A stretch of DNA of 34,238 nucleotides, from the NCBI GenBank assembly GCA_964361075.1, contig CAYHZL010000016.1, forward strand, positions 1 through 34,238, read 5' to 3'. Below are positions 25,752 through 34,036 of this stretch, piece by piece. The stretch is from CAYHZL01 sp964361075. GTDB taxonomy: Bacteria > Bacteroidota > Ignavibacteria > UBA10030 > UBA8401. The notes under the pieces are model-generated. The model was given only the letters and a program-made list of their open reading frames with translations, made no database searches and had not been told where the DNA came from. Positions within the stretch are counted from its first letter, which is position 1, and each line of letters begins with the position of its first letter. Both the position numbers and the translations under genes were made by a program.

Positions 25752-27188
25752 ATGACAACTGGGCAAGTAGTAGAAATTTTTCCTTCCGAACGACAACTAT
25801 TGTTTGACCGTCTTGCAGATAGGTTGGAAACAGCTTATAACCTTAATCGAAAAGTTGTCAGCTTTCAAGCGAACAAAGACGAACCAATTTATCGTTGGTT
25901 CAAATACAAAGAGGGGTTTTCATCTGCTCTTGTAAAATACTTCTTGACTGAATATGGTAACAAGCCGGGCAAACTTTTAGACCCATTTGCCGGAGCGGGC
26001 ACAACACTTTTTGCCGGACAAGAACTTGGTTGGAAATCTTATGGAATAGAAATTCTTCCGGTTGGTGTTTTCGTAATACAGACACGGGAAGCACTCAATG
26101 ACTTTGACCTTGACAAACTTCGTTCAACAGTAAAAAATCTCTGGACAGACCTTGCAAAAATTGAGAGCTACGAAAACCATATCAACCACATCTCAATTAC
26201 TAAAGATGCTTTTTCTGCCGAGACCGAAATTTTGTTGAATAAATTTTTGAGCTACTGCTCAAAAATTAAAGACAAGAAAATGCAAACCGTTTTACGATTT
26301 GCTGCTTTTTCTGTTTTGGAAGAAATTAGTTTCACCCGGAAAGATGGACAGTATTTGCGTTGGGACTACCGTTGTAAGAGAGACCTTTCGGGCAAGCCGT
26401 TTGACAAAGGAAAAATTCTATCCCTTGAAGAAGCACTCAATTACAAACTAAATCAAATAGTAACTGACCTTTCACCTAACAAGTCAGTAAATTTATTCGA
26501 ACAGTATCCAAGTAACGGCAACGGACACAAACACCACCCGATAAATATTATTGAAGGTTCGTGTTTGGAGGAACTGCCAAAACTTGAAGATGATTTTTTT
26601 GATTTCATTATGACATCACCACCCTACTGCAATCGCTATGACTACACACGGACTTATGCTTTAGAATTGGTTTACCTCGGCAACAACAGCGACCAAGTTC
26701 GCAACTTGCGACAAGCAATGTTGTCCTGCACAGTTGAGAACAAAGAGAAAGTTGATTATCTCAATCAATTTTATTCTTCAATCGGCAGACAAGAAACTTT
26801 TGAAAAAATAATTGAGGTTTACAACAACTCAACTGCAATGACAGAAGTAAATTCAGTTCTTGACGAGTTGAACAAGTTGGAGAAACTCAACAACAGCAAC
26901 ATTACGAGAATGGTGAGAAATTACTTTCTCGAATTGTGTTTTGTGGTTTATGAAATGTCAAGAATTACAAGGAGTGGCGGCTATTGCGTAATGGTAAATG
27001 ACAATGTTCGTTATGGTGGAGAAGAAATTACTGTTGATTTAATTCTATCCGAGTTTGCAGAAAACTTCGGCTTCAACATCAATAAAATTTTTGTATTACC
27101 CAAAGGCAAAGGCAACAGTAGTCAGCAAATGGGCAACTATGGACGAACCGAAGTCCGCAAATGTGTTTACTTATGGCAAAAAAGATAA
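25752..27188 (+). CDS. Type II DNA methyltransferase (probably N4-cytosine)
   Basis: This 478-aa protein has AdoMet-binding motif I DPFAGAGTT at residues 77-85, followed by GWKSYGIEI, and the catalytic motif TSPPY at 288-292 (TSPPYCNRYDYTR). A SPPY-type motif points to amino-methylation, more often N4-cytosine than N6-adenine. The long stretch between the motifs is helical and carries no obvious separate domain. The start ATG has no clear ribosome site. It overlaps by 16 nt the start of a broken AvaI/BsoBI-like endonuclease gene, which suggests this is the partner methylase of that system. It lies 88 bp after rpoD, at the start of a restriction island. The recognition sequence is not readable here. 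Confidence 0.88.
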   Translation: MTTGQVVEIFPSERQLLFDRLADRLETAYNLNRKVVSFQANKDEPIYRWFKYKEGFSSALVKYFLTEYGNKPGKLLDPFAGAGTTLFAGQELGWKSYGIEILPVGVFVIQTREALNDFDLDKLRSTVKNLWTDLAKIESYENHINHISITKDAFSAETEILLNKFLSYCSKIKDKKMQTVLRFAAFSVLEEISFTRKDGQYLRWDYRCKRDLSGKPFDKGKILSLEEALNYKLNQIVTDLSPNKSVNLFEQYPSNGNGHKHHPINIIEGSCLEELPKLEDDFFDFIMTSPPYCNRYDYTRTYALELVYLGNNSDQVRNLRQAMLSCTVENKEKVDYLNQFYSSIGRQETFEKIIEVYNNSTAMTEVNSVLDELNKLEKLNNSNITRMVRNYFLELCFVVYEMSRITRSGGYCVMVNDNVRYGGEEITVDLILSEFAENFGFNINKIFVLPKGKGNSSQQMGNYGRTEVRKCVYLWQKR

Positions 27189-27543
27189 TCGCAAATACTT
27201 TAATCAAATCAGCAGATGATTTAGTTACATCACGACAAGAAACCAGAGCAGGTTTTATTGCTATGGCTTTGGAGAAAAACTACATTGCCGTTCCATACAT
27301 TGAAGAAGCAAAAGCATTGAAAGCACTTGCCTCGGAGGACGGTTTTTCTTTCAAGAACCCCTCTCTTCCATCACTCGGAATCCTCTTTTTCGTTTTCTTT
27401 TTGGAGACCTGACTGAAGCACAGTTCACATGGAAAGAACTTACCGAGAAGTTGGCAAAATCTGGATTAGTCGTTGTGGAGAATTCCTGCAGCGTGAAGTC
27501 ATTTTGGGTGGTCGGTGTTGCTCGGAAAAGTACTGGAGAGTAA
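27173..27543 (+). pseudogene. Broken AvaI/BsoBI-like restriction endonuclease gene
   Basis: From ATG 27173 the frame encodes MAKKIIANTLIKSADDLV, then TSRQETRAGFIAMALEKNY and EEAKALKALAS, which matches my memory of the N-terminus of AvaI/BsoBI-family endonucleases (TSRxxTRAGF..ALEKN..A..YIEEAKALK). After residue 54 (near 27334) the resemblance ends; the same frame stops at 27410-27412. A different frame then reads LFRFLFGDLTEAQFTWKELT, then EKLAKSGLVVVENSCSVKSF, to TAA 27541-27543. The full-length enzyme would be several hundred residues, so at most an N-terminal scrap remains. Family identification is from memory and should be checked by search. Confidence 0.5.
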
Positions 27544-27612
27544 AGTGTTATGTCCATGTTTTCGACAAATTGACAACTGACAAAATTGATTTATCATCTA
27601 CCTTTGCTCATT

Positions 27613-28212
27613 ATGAACTATAAAAAAATATCAAGAACTATTGAAGACAAGGTAACCGAACTCTTTGAGGAACTTCGCTCAGGCATTTCTGAACGGGAGG
27701 ATTCACGAGCTTTCGGTGCAATGATTGAGAAACGGATTACTCAGAATTGGACAAAAATCTGCAATGAACTCGGATACGAACCTTTAGACATTCCGGGCAG
27801 ACGAACAATTTTTGATTTTGCCTGCAAGGTTGACGGACAACTTTTCGGCTTTGATGTAAAAACAAAAGACTTTGATACAACTTCCTATTCCGATGGTGGC
27901 GTTTGTGCAGTTGGAAATCTTTTAAAGTATATGGCAAACGACAAAGGAATTTTTGTCATTGCAGAATTTGGACACAACAAATCAGGAACAAAAAATGAAA
28001 GCCGTGACATTGAGTATATCCGTATTGCCCCATTCCATACTTTGCCAAGTAACTGTTACAGAATAGAAAATTTGGGAACTAACAAAGTGATAATGATTTA
28101 TTCGCTTAATCAAGTTTGGGAAGAAATTGATTGGGAATATCCTCTGGAAAAATTTATTGAAGAATTCTCCAGCAGAGTGGCAATTCATCAAAAAAGAGTT
28201 TTGCAATTTTAA
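27613..28212 (+). CDS. Putative PD-(D/E)XK-type restriction nuclease
   Basis: This 199-aa protein is called from ATG 27613 (MNYKKISRTIEDK); an upstream in-frame ATG at 27586 adds an unlikely leader. A helical N-terminus is followed by GRRTIFDFACKVDGQLFGFD and VKTKD: an Asp in the first strand, then DVK, which fits a PD-(D/E)XK core (Asp plus D-x-K) as in many type II endonucleases and related nucleases. A GNLLKYMANDKGIFVIAEFG segment follows. No named family recognised. It is flanked by the broken endonuclease gene and a GIY-YIG gene, so a defence role is likely from context. No strong ribosome site is visible. Confidence 0.6.
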   Translation: MNYKKISRTIEDKVTELFEELRSGISEREDSRAFGAMIEKRITQNWTKICNELGYEPLDIPGRRTIFDFACKVDGQLFGFDVKTKDFDTTSYSDGGVCAVGNLLKYMANDKGIFVIAEFGHNKSGTKNESRDIEYIRIAPFHTLPSNCYRIENLGTNKVIMIYSLNQVWEEIDWEYPLEKFIEEFSSRVAIHQKRVLQF

Positions 28213-28247
28213 TTTTTTTACAACAAAAAACTTATAAGTATTTATAA

Positions 28248-29102
28248 ATGAAATCTTTTGTAAGAACGATTAAAATTATTTTAATAGATGGCATACCTGA
28301 CGGTCGGATGGTGGTAGAACTATCCAACTGGACAGGCAAAGCATTTAAGATCCCGAGAAATTACATTGCAAAGAGTGAAGATAGGGACGAATTGATGAAT
28401 ACAGGTTTGTATATGCTTTTTGGAAAGGGTAAAGACAACTCTGATTTGATTTATGTTGGCGAAGCTGAACAGATATTGCCCCGCCTGAAAAGTCATATAT
28501 CTGGCAAAGACTTTTGGACACACGCTATTGTTTTTATCAGCAAGGACAATAACCTAAATAAAGCTCACGTGAAGCATTTGGAATCTTCTTTAGTCAATCT
28601 CATAAAAAATGCTGGCAAGTATAAACTTATCAATACTAATACACCAACCAAATCAAGTATTTCAGAGGCAGAGTATGCAGAGGTTGAAGAATTTTTGCAT
28701 TATGTTATTATGCTTACTGTAGTTCTAAACTATCAAATTGTTAATACCACTGAGGAACAATCCAACCAAGATTTGACTAAAAAAACTTTCTTTATTTCAA
28801 ATACTAAGGGAATTACAGCTAAAGGAATATTAACCGATGAAGGCTTTTTAGTAAAGCAAAATTCAAAAGTTTCAAAGGAAACAAGTGAATCATATTACAA
28901 ACCATATTTAAAACAAAGGAATAAATTAAAAGAGCAGAAAATTTTAATTGAAGAAGGAGAATTTTTTATTTTCACAAAGGATTATATGTTCAAAAGTCCG
29001 TCTGCATCAGCATCTATCATTCTTGGAATTACTGCTAATGGAAAAGAACACTGGCGGAGAGCAGATGGTAAGTTGCTCAAAGAGATTTTAGAAAACGATT
29101 AG
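28248..29102 (+). CDS. GIY-YIG nuclease-family protein with C-terminal DUF4357
   Basis: This 284-aa protein has a GIY-YIG-type core: GLY (53-55), YVG (69-71), an Arg at 79 (LPRLKSHI) and Glu112 (HLESSLV), the usual catalytic set. The C-terminus (about 195-280) ends SASASIILGITANGKEHW, the DUF4357 pattern. This architecture is widespread near restriction-modification genes, where its role is unclear (possible nuclease or regulator). The stop lies 4 bp before the next start, so the two are probably coupled. Confidence 0.85.
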   Translation: MKSFVRTIKIILIDGIPDGRMVVELSNWTGKAFKIPRNYIAKSEDRDELMNTGLYMLFGKGKDNSDLIYVGEAEQILPRLKSHISGKDFWTHAIVFISKDNNLNKAHVKHLESSLVNLIKNAGKYKLINTNTPTKSSISEAEYAEVEEFLHYVIMLTVVLNYQIVNTTEEQSNQDLTKKTFFISNTKGITAKGILTDEGFLVKQNSKVSKETSESYYKPYLKQRNKLKEQKILIEEGEFFIFTKDYMFKSPSASASIILGITANGKEHWRRADGKLLKEILEND

Positions 29103-29106
29103 AAAT

Positions 29107-29748
29107 ATGATACGGCAAGGTATAAATACTTGTGGAGCAAACGACATTTTCTTTTTCAATACTCATGAGATTTTGGACGATGAAAGAGTGCGATTAAAAA
29201 ATACATTAGGTGACAATATAGTCGTAAGCAAAAAATATGTTTTTCCTCTTACAGTTTCTACCACATTGACATCTATCAATCCTAAGCCAGAAAAAGTGAT
29301 TCTAGTTCCACACTTTGAAAGTGGAAAACCAATTGATCTTGAAACACTCAAAAAAGATGAAGCACTTTTTAATTATCTTACAAAGTACCAGACAATATTA
29401 CAGAACAGAAAAGGAGTTCTCATTAACACATGGATTAATAAAGGATTTTGGTGGGCTTTGATGGGTGTAGGTGAATACAGTTTTGCCTCTTACAAAATAA
29501 TGTGGAAAGCATTTGGCGACAGTATTTTTATACCTAAAGTTTTGCGTCCCGATAGTTATTTGGGTTCATGGCAAGGCAACCAATCTCTGAACGCTTACAT
29601 CGGTGTTTCCTCTTTGCATGAAGCAAAGCAAGTTCTTGATAAACTAACCAACCCACTCATTCAAGAATATCTGAGTTCATTGCGTATGCAAGGTACTTGT
29701 AACTGGGCACAGCCAGGACGAATGAAAAAGTTGATGGTGTTCTCTTGA
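29107..29748 (+). CDS. Methyltransferase target-recognition-like fragment without a catalytic domain
   Basis: This 213-aa protein opens IRQGINTCGANDIFFFNTH and later has WALMGVGEYSFASYKIMWKA and LIQEYLSSLRMQG. This matches the C-terminal target-recognition part of large N6-adenine methyltransferases of the type IIG/Eco57I kind (GINTGGANxVFF; GVGxYSFAPYKVxW). No AdoMet or NPPY motif is present, so it is either a separated specificity piece or the surviving end of a lost enzyme. It starts 4 bp after the GIY-YIG gene. The ATG sits in aaatatgatac with no clear ribosome site. It ends the restriction island. Confidence 0.7.
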   Translation: MIRQGINTCGANDIFFFNTHEILDDERVRLKNTLGDNIVVSKKYVFPLTVSTTLTSINPKPEKVILVPHFESGKPIDLETLKKDEALFNYLTKYQTILQNRKGVLINTWINKGFWWALMGVGEYSFASYKIMWKAFGDSIFIPKVLRPDSYLGSWQGNQSLNAYIGVSSLHEAKQVLDKLTNPLIQEYLSSLRMQGTCNWAQPGRMKKLMVFS

Positions 29749-29865
29749 CGTAAGATAACGATAGCTACTAACATCAGATTAAAAGCGATTCGCCTGTGGC
29801 TGATAACATTAATCTCCGATGCGGTAGTTATATTGGTAAACGATTGTTACGGATACTATGTACAC

Positions 29866-30612
29866 ATGAAAAGAGACCAATCAACAAATTTTCTTTTGGA
29901 TGTTCAGCCCTATCTTTTGAGATGGGGTTTTTCATTTTTATTTTTTATTTTTGTACTGCAGTGTGTTGGTTGCAGTGCATCATCGCCTCGGTTCGCATCG
30001 AAAGAAAAAACCGGTTCTCGCAGCGAACATGAAAAGAAAAAAAACGGACATCGTTTTTCTTCACAGGAAGCGGAAGAAGAAAAAAAAGAAGATGATAAAA
30101 AAGTAAATCCAAATGAAGTAGCAACACGTTTTAAGAGTCCGAAGGAATCTTCAACACCGAAAAAGAAAGAAGAAACTGCTGCCCCGAAGGAAGGACTAAA
30201 AGAACCTGTTGTATCGAATGGCGCCTCGGCTCCACACTCCATTGATCAGCAAAAAGTAATGGATTTGATCTTGAGCTGGCTCGGAACACCATATCAACTT
30301 GGCGGCGACACAAAAGATGGAATTGATTGTTCGGGTTTTGCAAAAACAATTTTTGAACAAACACTGAATGTCCAACTTCCGCGCTCAACAGGCGAGCAAG
30401 TAAAAATCGGACAATCGGTGAGCAAAGATAATTTAAAATTTGGCGACTTACTTTTTTTTAATACAAACGGGACAAATCCTTCGCATGTAGGAATTTATAT
30501 CGGTGACGATATGTTTGCGCACGCAAGTGTTACTGCCGGCGTAACGCTTTCGTCAATGTATAGTTCGTATTATAAAAAAAGATTTACCGAAGCACGAAGG
30601 GTAATTGAATAA
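29866..30612 (+). CDS. NlpC/P60 peptidoglycan hydrolase, probable lipoprotein
   Basis: This 248-aa protein, from ATG 29866 (an upstream in-frame TTG at 29833 would put extra residues before the signal), has a hydrophobic stretch WGFSFLFFIFVLQCVGCSAS with a near-lipobox CVGC (the -3 residue is Cys instead of the usual Leu). A long Lys/Glu-rich linker (about 40-120) leads to the NlpC/P60 domain with catalytic Cys155 (DGIDCSGF) and His207 (SHVGIYIG). These enzymes cleave peptide bonds in cell-wall stem peptides. It follows the restriction island and precedes def, separated from it by a palindromic repeat. Confidence 0.88.
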   Translation: MKRDQSTNFLLDVQPYLLRWGFSFLFFIFVLQCVGCSASSPRFASKEKTGSRSEHEKKKNGHRFSSQEAEEEKKEDDKKVNPNEVATRFKSPKESSTPKKKEETAAPKEGLKEPVVSNGASAPHSIDQQKVMDLILSWLGTPYQLGGDTKDGIDCSGFAKTIFEQTLNVQLPRSTGEQVKIGQSVSKDNLKFGDLLFFNTNGTNPSHVGIYIGDDMFAHASVTAGVTLSSMYSSYYKKRFTEARRVIE

Positions 30613-30618
30613 CTGATT

Positions 30619-30782
30619 TTACGCATACAAAGAAAAAGTTAAGCAGATGGAGTCCACCTACTTAACAAATGAAATGAAAATTACACGGTTTTACAATTTT
30701 TTTAGGCAAGTGGCGAAGTCCCGAAGGGATGGCTTCGCCACCATCCCTTTGGGAGTGGACTCCATCTTATGTCCTTGCGTAA
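30619..30782. repeat. Multi-stem palindromic intergenic element upstream of def
   Basis: Nested inverted repeats: ttacgca (30619-30625) with tgcgtaa (30776-30782); agatggagtccac (30645-30657) with gtggactccatct (30755-30767), a perfect 13-bp pair; and inside these tggcgaag with cttcgcca and aagggatgg with ccatccctt. It occupies most of the 210-bp gap between the NlpC/P60 gene and def. It has no sequence in common with the cgtcattgcgag elements. A MITE-like or transcribed structural element are both possible. Confidence 0.8.
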
Positions 30783-30822
30783 CATCAGTAATTGATAAAA
30801 AGATTTTGAAAGGAACACTGTA

Positions 30823-31365
30823 GTGTCAATCTTACCAATTTATTTATATGGTTGTGAGGTGCTGCGCAAAAAAGCGCGGCGTATCAGCGAAGTATCTGAC
30901 AAGGATATTCAGCTTATTCAAAATATGTTTGAAACAATGCGTGAAAATGGTGTTGGCTTGGCGGCGAATCAGGTTGGCGTGCTAAAACAAATATTGGTTG
31001 TAGATATTTCCGATAGAGAAAATGGCGAGAATACAAAACCGATGGTTGTCATCAATCCTGAAATTCTTTCTGAAGAAGATGAATGGGAAATGGAAGAGGG
31101 ATGTTTGAGTATTCCCGGAATCCGCGAATTAGTGTCGCGCCCGGAAAAAATTCTTTTGAAGTACAATGATGTGAATATGAAAGAGCATGAAATTGAAGCT
31201 GACGGATTATTGGCACGTGTTCTTCAACATGAAATCGATCATTTAAATGGTGTCATGTTTGTTGATCATCTTTCAGCAACCAAACGGACATTGCTTAAAA
31301 GTAAATTGCGCAAAATTTCTAAAGGTGATGTAGAAGCAAAATATCCTGTGAAGGCAAAAGAATAA
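30823..31365 (+). CDS. def: Peptide deformylase
   Basis: This 180-aa enzyme removes the formyl group from nascent proteins. All three family motifs are present: GVGLAANQVG, EEGCLSIPG (Cys94 metal ligand) and HEIDH (His136, Glu137, His140). The start is GTG 30823 with aaagga upstream (30810-30815). The stop overlaps the fmt start (TAATG), the classic def-fmt arrangement. Confidence 0.97.
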   Translation: MSILPIYLYGCEVLRKKARRISEVSDKDIQLIQNMFETMRENGVGLAANQVGVLKQILVVDISDRENGENTKPMVVINPEILSEEDEWEMEEGCLSIPGIRELVSRPEKILLKYNDVNMKEHEIEADGLLARVLQHEIDHLNGVMFVDHLSATKRTLLKSKLRKISKGDVEAKYPVKAKE

Positions 31366-32291
31366 TGAATATCGTGTTCATGGGAACTCCAGACTTTGCT
31401 GTGCAGAGTTTGGAAATTCTTCTCAACAACAAGTACACCATTTCTGCAGTTGTAACCGCTCCCGATAAACCTCGCGGACGAGGACAGCAAGTTTCCTTTA
31501 CACCGGTGAAAAAATTTGCATTGCAATATGCATTACCTGTTCTTCAACCCGAATCGTTAAAAGATTCCACCTTTATTACGCAGTTACAATTATTGCAGCC
31601 CGATCTTTTTGTAATTGTTGCATTCCGTATTTTGCCAAAAGAAGTATTTACAATTCCAAAACTCGGTGCGTTCAATCTTCATGCATCGTTGCTTCCGAAG
31701 TATCGTGGCGCCGCACCGATTAACTGGGCGATCATCAATGGAGAAACCGAATCCGGTGTCACATCGTTTTTGCTGCGAGAGAAAGTTGATACAGGCAATA
31801 TTATTTTACAGGCACACGTTGCGATTCGCGAGGAGATGACTGCCGGTGATTTGCATGATGTACTTGCTGAAGTTGGCGCTGAGATTGTTTTACAAACAGT
31901 TCGACTTATCGAAATTGGAAAGGCAGTGCCGCGCACACAGGACGATTCAATCGCTACTCCTGCACCCAAATTATTTAAGGAAAATACAAAAATAGATTGG
32001 AACAGAAGTACATCCGAAGTTCATAACTTTATTCGCGGGCTTTCACCGCATCCTGCAGCGTGGACAACACACAAAGGAAAGCTGATGAAAATATTCAGAA
32101 GCCAGAAGTCAGGAATTGGCGTTCAGAAATTGCAATGCGGGGAAGTTTCTATTGCCGATAGAAAAATATTTGTCGGTACTTCCGATGGTGCAATTGAGAT
32201 TCTTGAAATTCAGCAAGAAGGGAAAAAACGAATAGCTGCTGAAGAATTTTTGCGCGGGTTTACGTTTGAAGCGAACGATCTCTTCGAATAA
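31365..32291 (+). CDS. fmt: Methionyl-tRNA formyltransferase
   Basis: This 308-aa enzyme formylates initiator Met-tRNA. It has the N-terminal Rossmann start MNIVFMGTPDFAV, the formyl-transferase core FNLHASLLPKYRGAAPINWA (His near residue 106) and a C-terminal domain starting near residue 205 (FKENTKIDWNRSTSEVHNFI, then RGLSPHPAAW). It overlaps def by one base, so the two are translated together. It converges on the DUF190 gene 31 bp downstream, and no clear terminator is visible between them. Confidence 0.97.
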   Translation: MNIVFMGTPDFAVQSLEILLNNKYTISAVVTAPDKPRGRGQQVSFTPVKKFALQYALPVLQPESLKDSTFITQLQLLQPDLFVIVAFRILPKEVFTIPKLGAFNLHASLLPKYRGAAPINWAIINGETESGVTSFLLREKVDTGNIILQAHVAIREEMTAGDLHDVLAEVGAEIVLQTVRLIEIGKAVPRTQDDSIATPAPKLFKENTKIDWNRSTSEVHNFIRGLSPHPAAWTTHKGKLMKIFRSQKSGIGVQKLQCGEVSIADRKIFVGTSDGAIEILEIQQEGKKRIAAEEFLRGFTFEANDLFE

Positions 32292-32322
32292 GAGTTGGTT
32301 CGCACACACGCTGTAAAGAAAA

Positions 32323-32670
32323 TTATTTTCCCGCCACGTATTTTTTTATTTCCACTTTTTCGATTGTCATCATTGCACCACATTCGGCGCGTTCAATCAT
32401 AGCGTCAATCTGCGGCACGAGCGCTTCAATTTTTTCTGCAGTATCAACAATTTCAATGACGATGGGAAGATCTTCGGAAAGTTGTAATAATTTTGCAGTG
32501 TGAATTCTGCTGTGCGCGCCGAATCCTTCAATGCCGCGCAGTACGGTTGTGCCTGCCATGCCAAATTCTTTTGCGCGATGCACAATGACTTCAAATAATT
32601 GCTTTCCTTCGAAACGATCTGCTTCGCCGAGAAAAATTCTCAATAATTTTCCTTCACCTGAAAGTGTCAT
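32323..32670 (-). CDS. DUF190 family protein
   Basis: This 115-aa protein matches the DUF190 pattern, a small PII-like ferredoxin-fold domain: LLRIFLGEADRFEGKQLFEV then GMAGTTVLRGIEGFG, LPIVIEIVDTAEKIEALVP and GAMMTIEKVEI. It lies 29 bp downstream of crcB on the same strand. DUF190 next to crcB is a common pairing, so a role in sensing or regulating fluoride export is likely by association. Confidence 0.88.
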   Translation of the reverse strand: MTLSGEGKLLRIFLGEADRFEGKQLFEVIVHRAKEFGMAGTTVLRGIEGFGAHSRIHTAKLLQLSEDLPIVIEIVDTAEKIEALVPQIDAMIERAECGAMMTIEKVEIKKYVAGK

Positions 32671-32699
32671 AGTTCACCTATCCCAACGGGATGACTTTG

Positions 32700-33074
32700 T
32701 CATAAAATTTTTCCGAGTATTGAACCGATCCATGTCGCAATAAAGCATCCGAATACACTCGCACTTGCATTTATTCCTGCCGAAAGAAAATTACCTGCCT
32801 TCACCAGTTCAACAGTTTCAAAACTGAATGAGGAAAATGTTGTGAAGCCGCCCAAAATACCAATCGTTAAAAAAAGACGAAGATTTGGTTGAACGACAAA
32901 CCGCTCTTCAAACATGCTCATCAAAACGCCGATAATAAAACAACCGACAATGTTGACGTCAAGTGTGCCGTAGGGAAATCCATCGCCGAATATTCGATAC
33001 ATGTAGCCGGACAAACTATAACGAGAAATACTTCCAATACATCCGCCTAATCCGATAAAAAAATATTTTTCCAT
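32700..33074 (-). CDS. crcB: Fluoride channel CrcB/Fluc
   Basis: This 124-aa small membrane protein has four hydrophobic segments and the family motifs GGCIGSISRY near the start, TLDVNIVGCFIIG and GGFTTFSSFSFE in the third segment. It exports fluoride as a dual-topology dimer. It is read from ATG at 33074, divergent from parA. The 124 bp between it and parA shows no fluoride-riboswitch signature. Confidence 0.95.
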   Translation of the reverse strand: MEKYFFIGLGGCIGSISRYSLSGYMYRIFGDGFPYGTLDVNIVGCFIIGVLMSMFEERFVVQPNLRLFLTIGILGGFTTFSSFSFETVELVKAGNFLSAGINASASVFGCFIATWIGSILGKIL

Positions 33075-33198
33075 ACAAAGAGTTGTCTAAAAATAAGAAG
33101 ATTCTTGACGCAACGCTGTAAATTCGTTGCTTCCCTTTACGAAAAGATTTATATTAATAACAAAATAGTAAATTTTATTGATGTTTGCAGAAGTTTTC

Positions 33199-34017
33199 AT
33201 GGCAAAAATTATTGCAATAGCAAATCAAAAAGGTGGTGTCGGAAAAACCACCACTGCGGTGAACTTAGCGGCTTCCATTGCGGCGGCAGAAAAGAAAACG
33301 CTGCTGTTCGATATTGATCCGCAAGCGAACGCAACAAGTGGTGTTGGATGCGACAGCAAGCACTCAGAAAAAACTACGTATGAAGTGTTGATTGGAACCG
33401 TTGAGGCATCCAGTGCAATTCTTCAAACCTCGATGCCGTTTCTTTCACTAATCCCTTCTCATATTAATTTAGTTGGCGCTGATATTGAAATTGTCAATGA
33501 ACATAATCGCGAAAGAAAATTACACAACGCGTTGGAACAAGTTCGGAAAAAATTTGATTACATCGTGATTGATTGTCCGCCGTCGCTCAGTTTAATTACG
33601 CTGAATGCATTGACTGCGGCTGATTCGGTACTCATTCCCGTGCAATGCGAATATTATGCATTGGAAGGTTTGGGGCAGTTGCTGAACACCATCAACATGG
33701 TGAAGAAAACATTTAATCCGAATTTGGATATTGAAGGTGTGTTGATGACGATGTTCGATTCGCGATTGCGGCTCTCCAATCAAATTGTGGACGAAGTGAA
33801 AAAATATTTCGGCGAAAAAGTTTTTTCGACTATCGTGTCGCGCAATGTTCGGCTGAGCGAAGCGCCAAGTTTTGGTAAACCGATTTTGTTGTACGATGCG
33901 CTTTCTTCGGGAACAAAACACTACATGGAACTTGCACAGGAAATTTTAAAGAACCACGCGAAAACATCCGCGCATCACGCAGCACATGCTAAACAACATG
34001 TGTCTGCGGTAGCATAA
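33199..34017 (+). CDS. parA: ParA/Soj chromosome-partitioning ATPase
   Basis: This 272-aa protein starts at ATG 33199 (MAKIIAIANQKGGVGKTTTA), chosen over an upstream TTG (33178) and ATG (33181) because it is the usual N-terminus for the family. The deviant Walker A KGGVGKTT is at 11-18. LLFDIDPQAN and VIDCPPSLS supply Walker A-prime/B elements. The His/Ala-rich C-terminus (HAKTSAHHAAHAKQH) is unusual. With ParB it segregates the chromosome and usually sits near the replication origin. It is followed 19 bp later by parB. Confidence 0.95.
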   Translation: MAKIIAIANQKGGVGKTTTAVNLAASIAAAEKKTLLFDIDPQANATSGVGCDSKHSEKTTYEVLIGTVEASSAILQTSMPFLSLIPSHINLVGADIEIVNEHNRERKLHNALEQVRKKFDYIVIDCPPSLSLITLNALTAADSVLIPVQCEYYALEGLGQLLNTINMVKKTFNPNLDIEGVLMTMFDSRLRLSNQIVDEVKKYFGEKVFSTIVSRNVRLSEAPSFGKPILLYDALSSGTKHYMELAQEILKNHAKTSAHHAAHAKQHVSAVA

Positions 34018-34036
34018 CGTTTATAGTATTGAAGGT

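Noticed and set aside
27429..27623. 64-residue + strand open frame (MERTYREVGK...)
   Set aside because: It overlaps the more protein-like frame ending at 27543 and runs into the start of the 27613 gene; its composition is not convincing.
33075..33198. Fluoride riboswitch upstream of crcB
   Set aside because: I looked for the GG.GATGG...-type conserved start on the - strand leader and saw none; the short gcaacg/cgttgc hairpin there is not enough.
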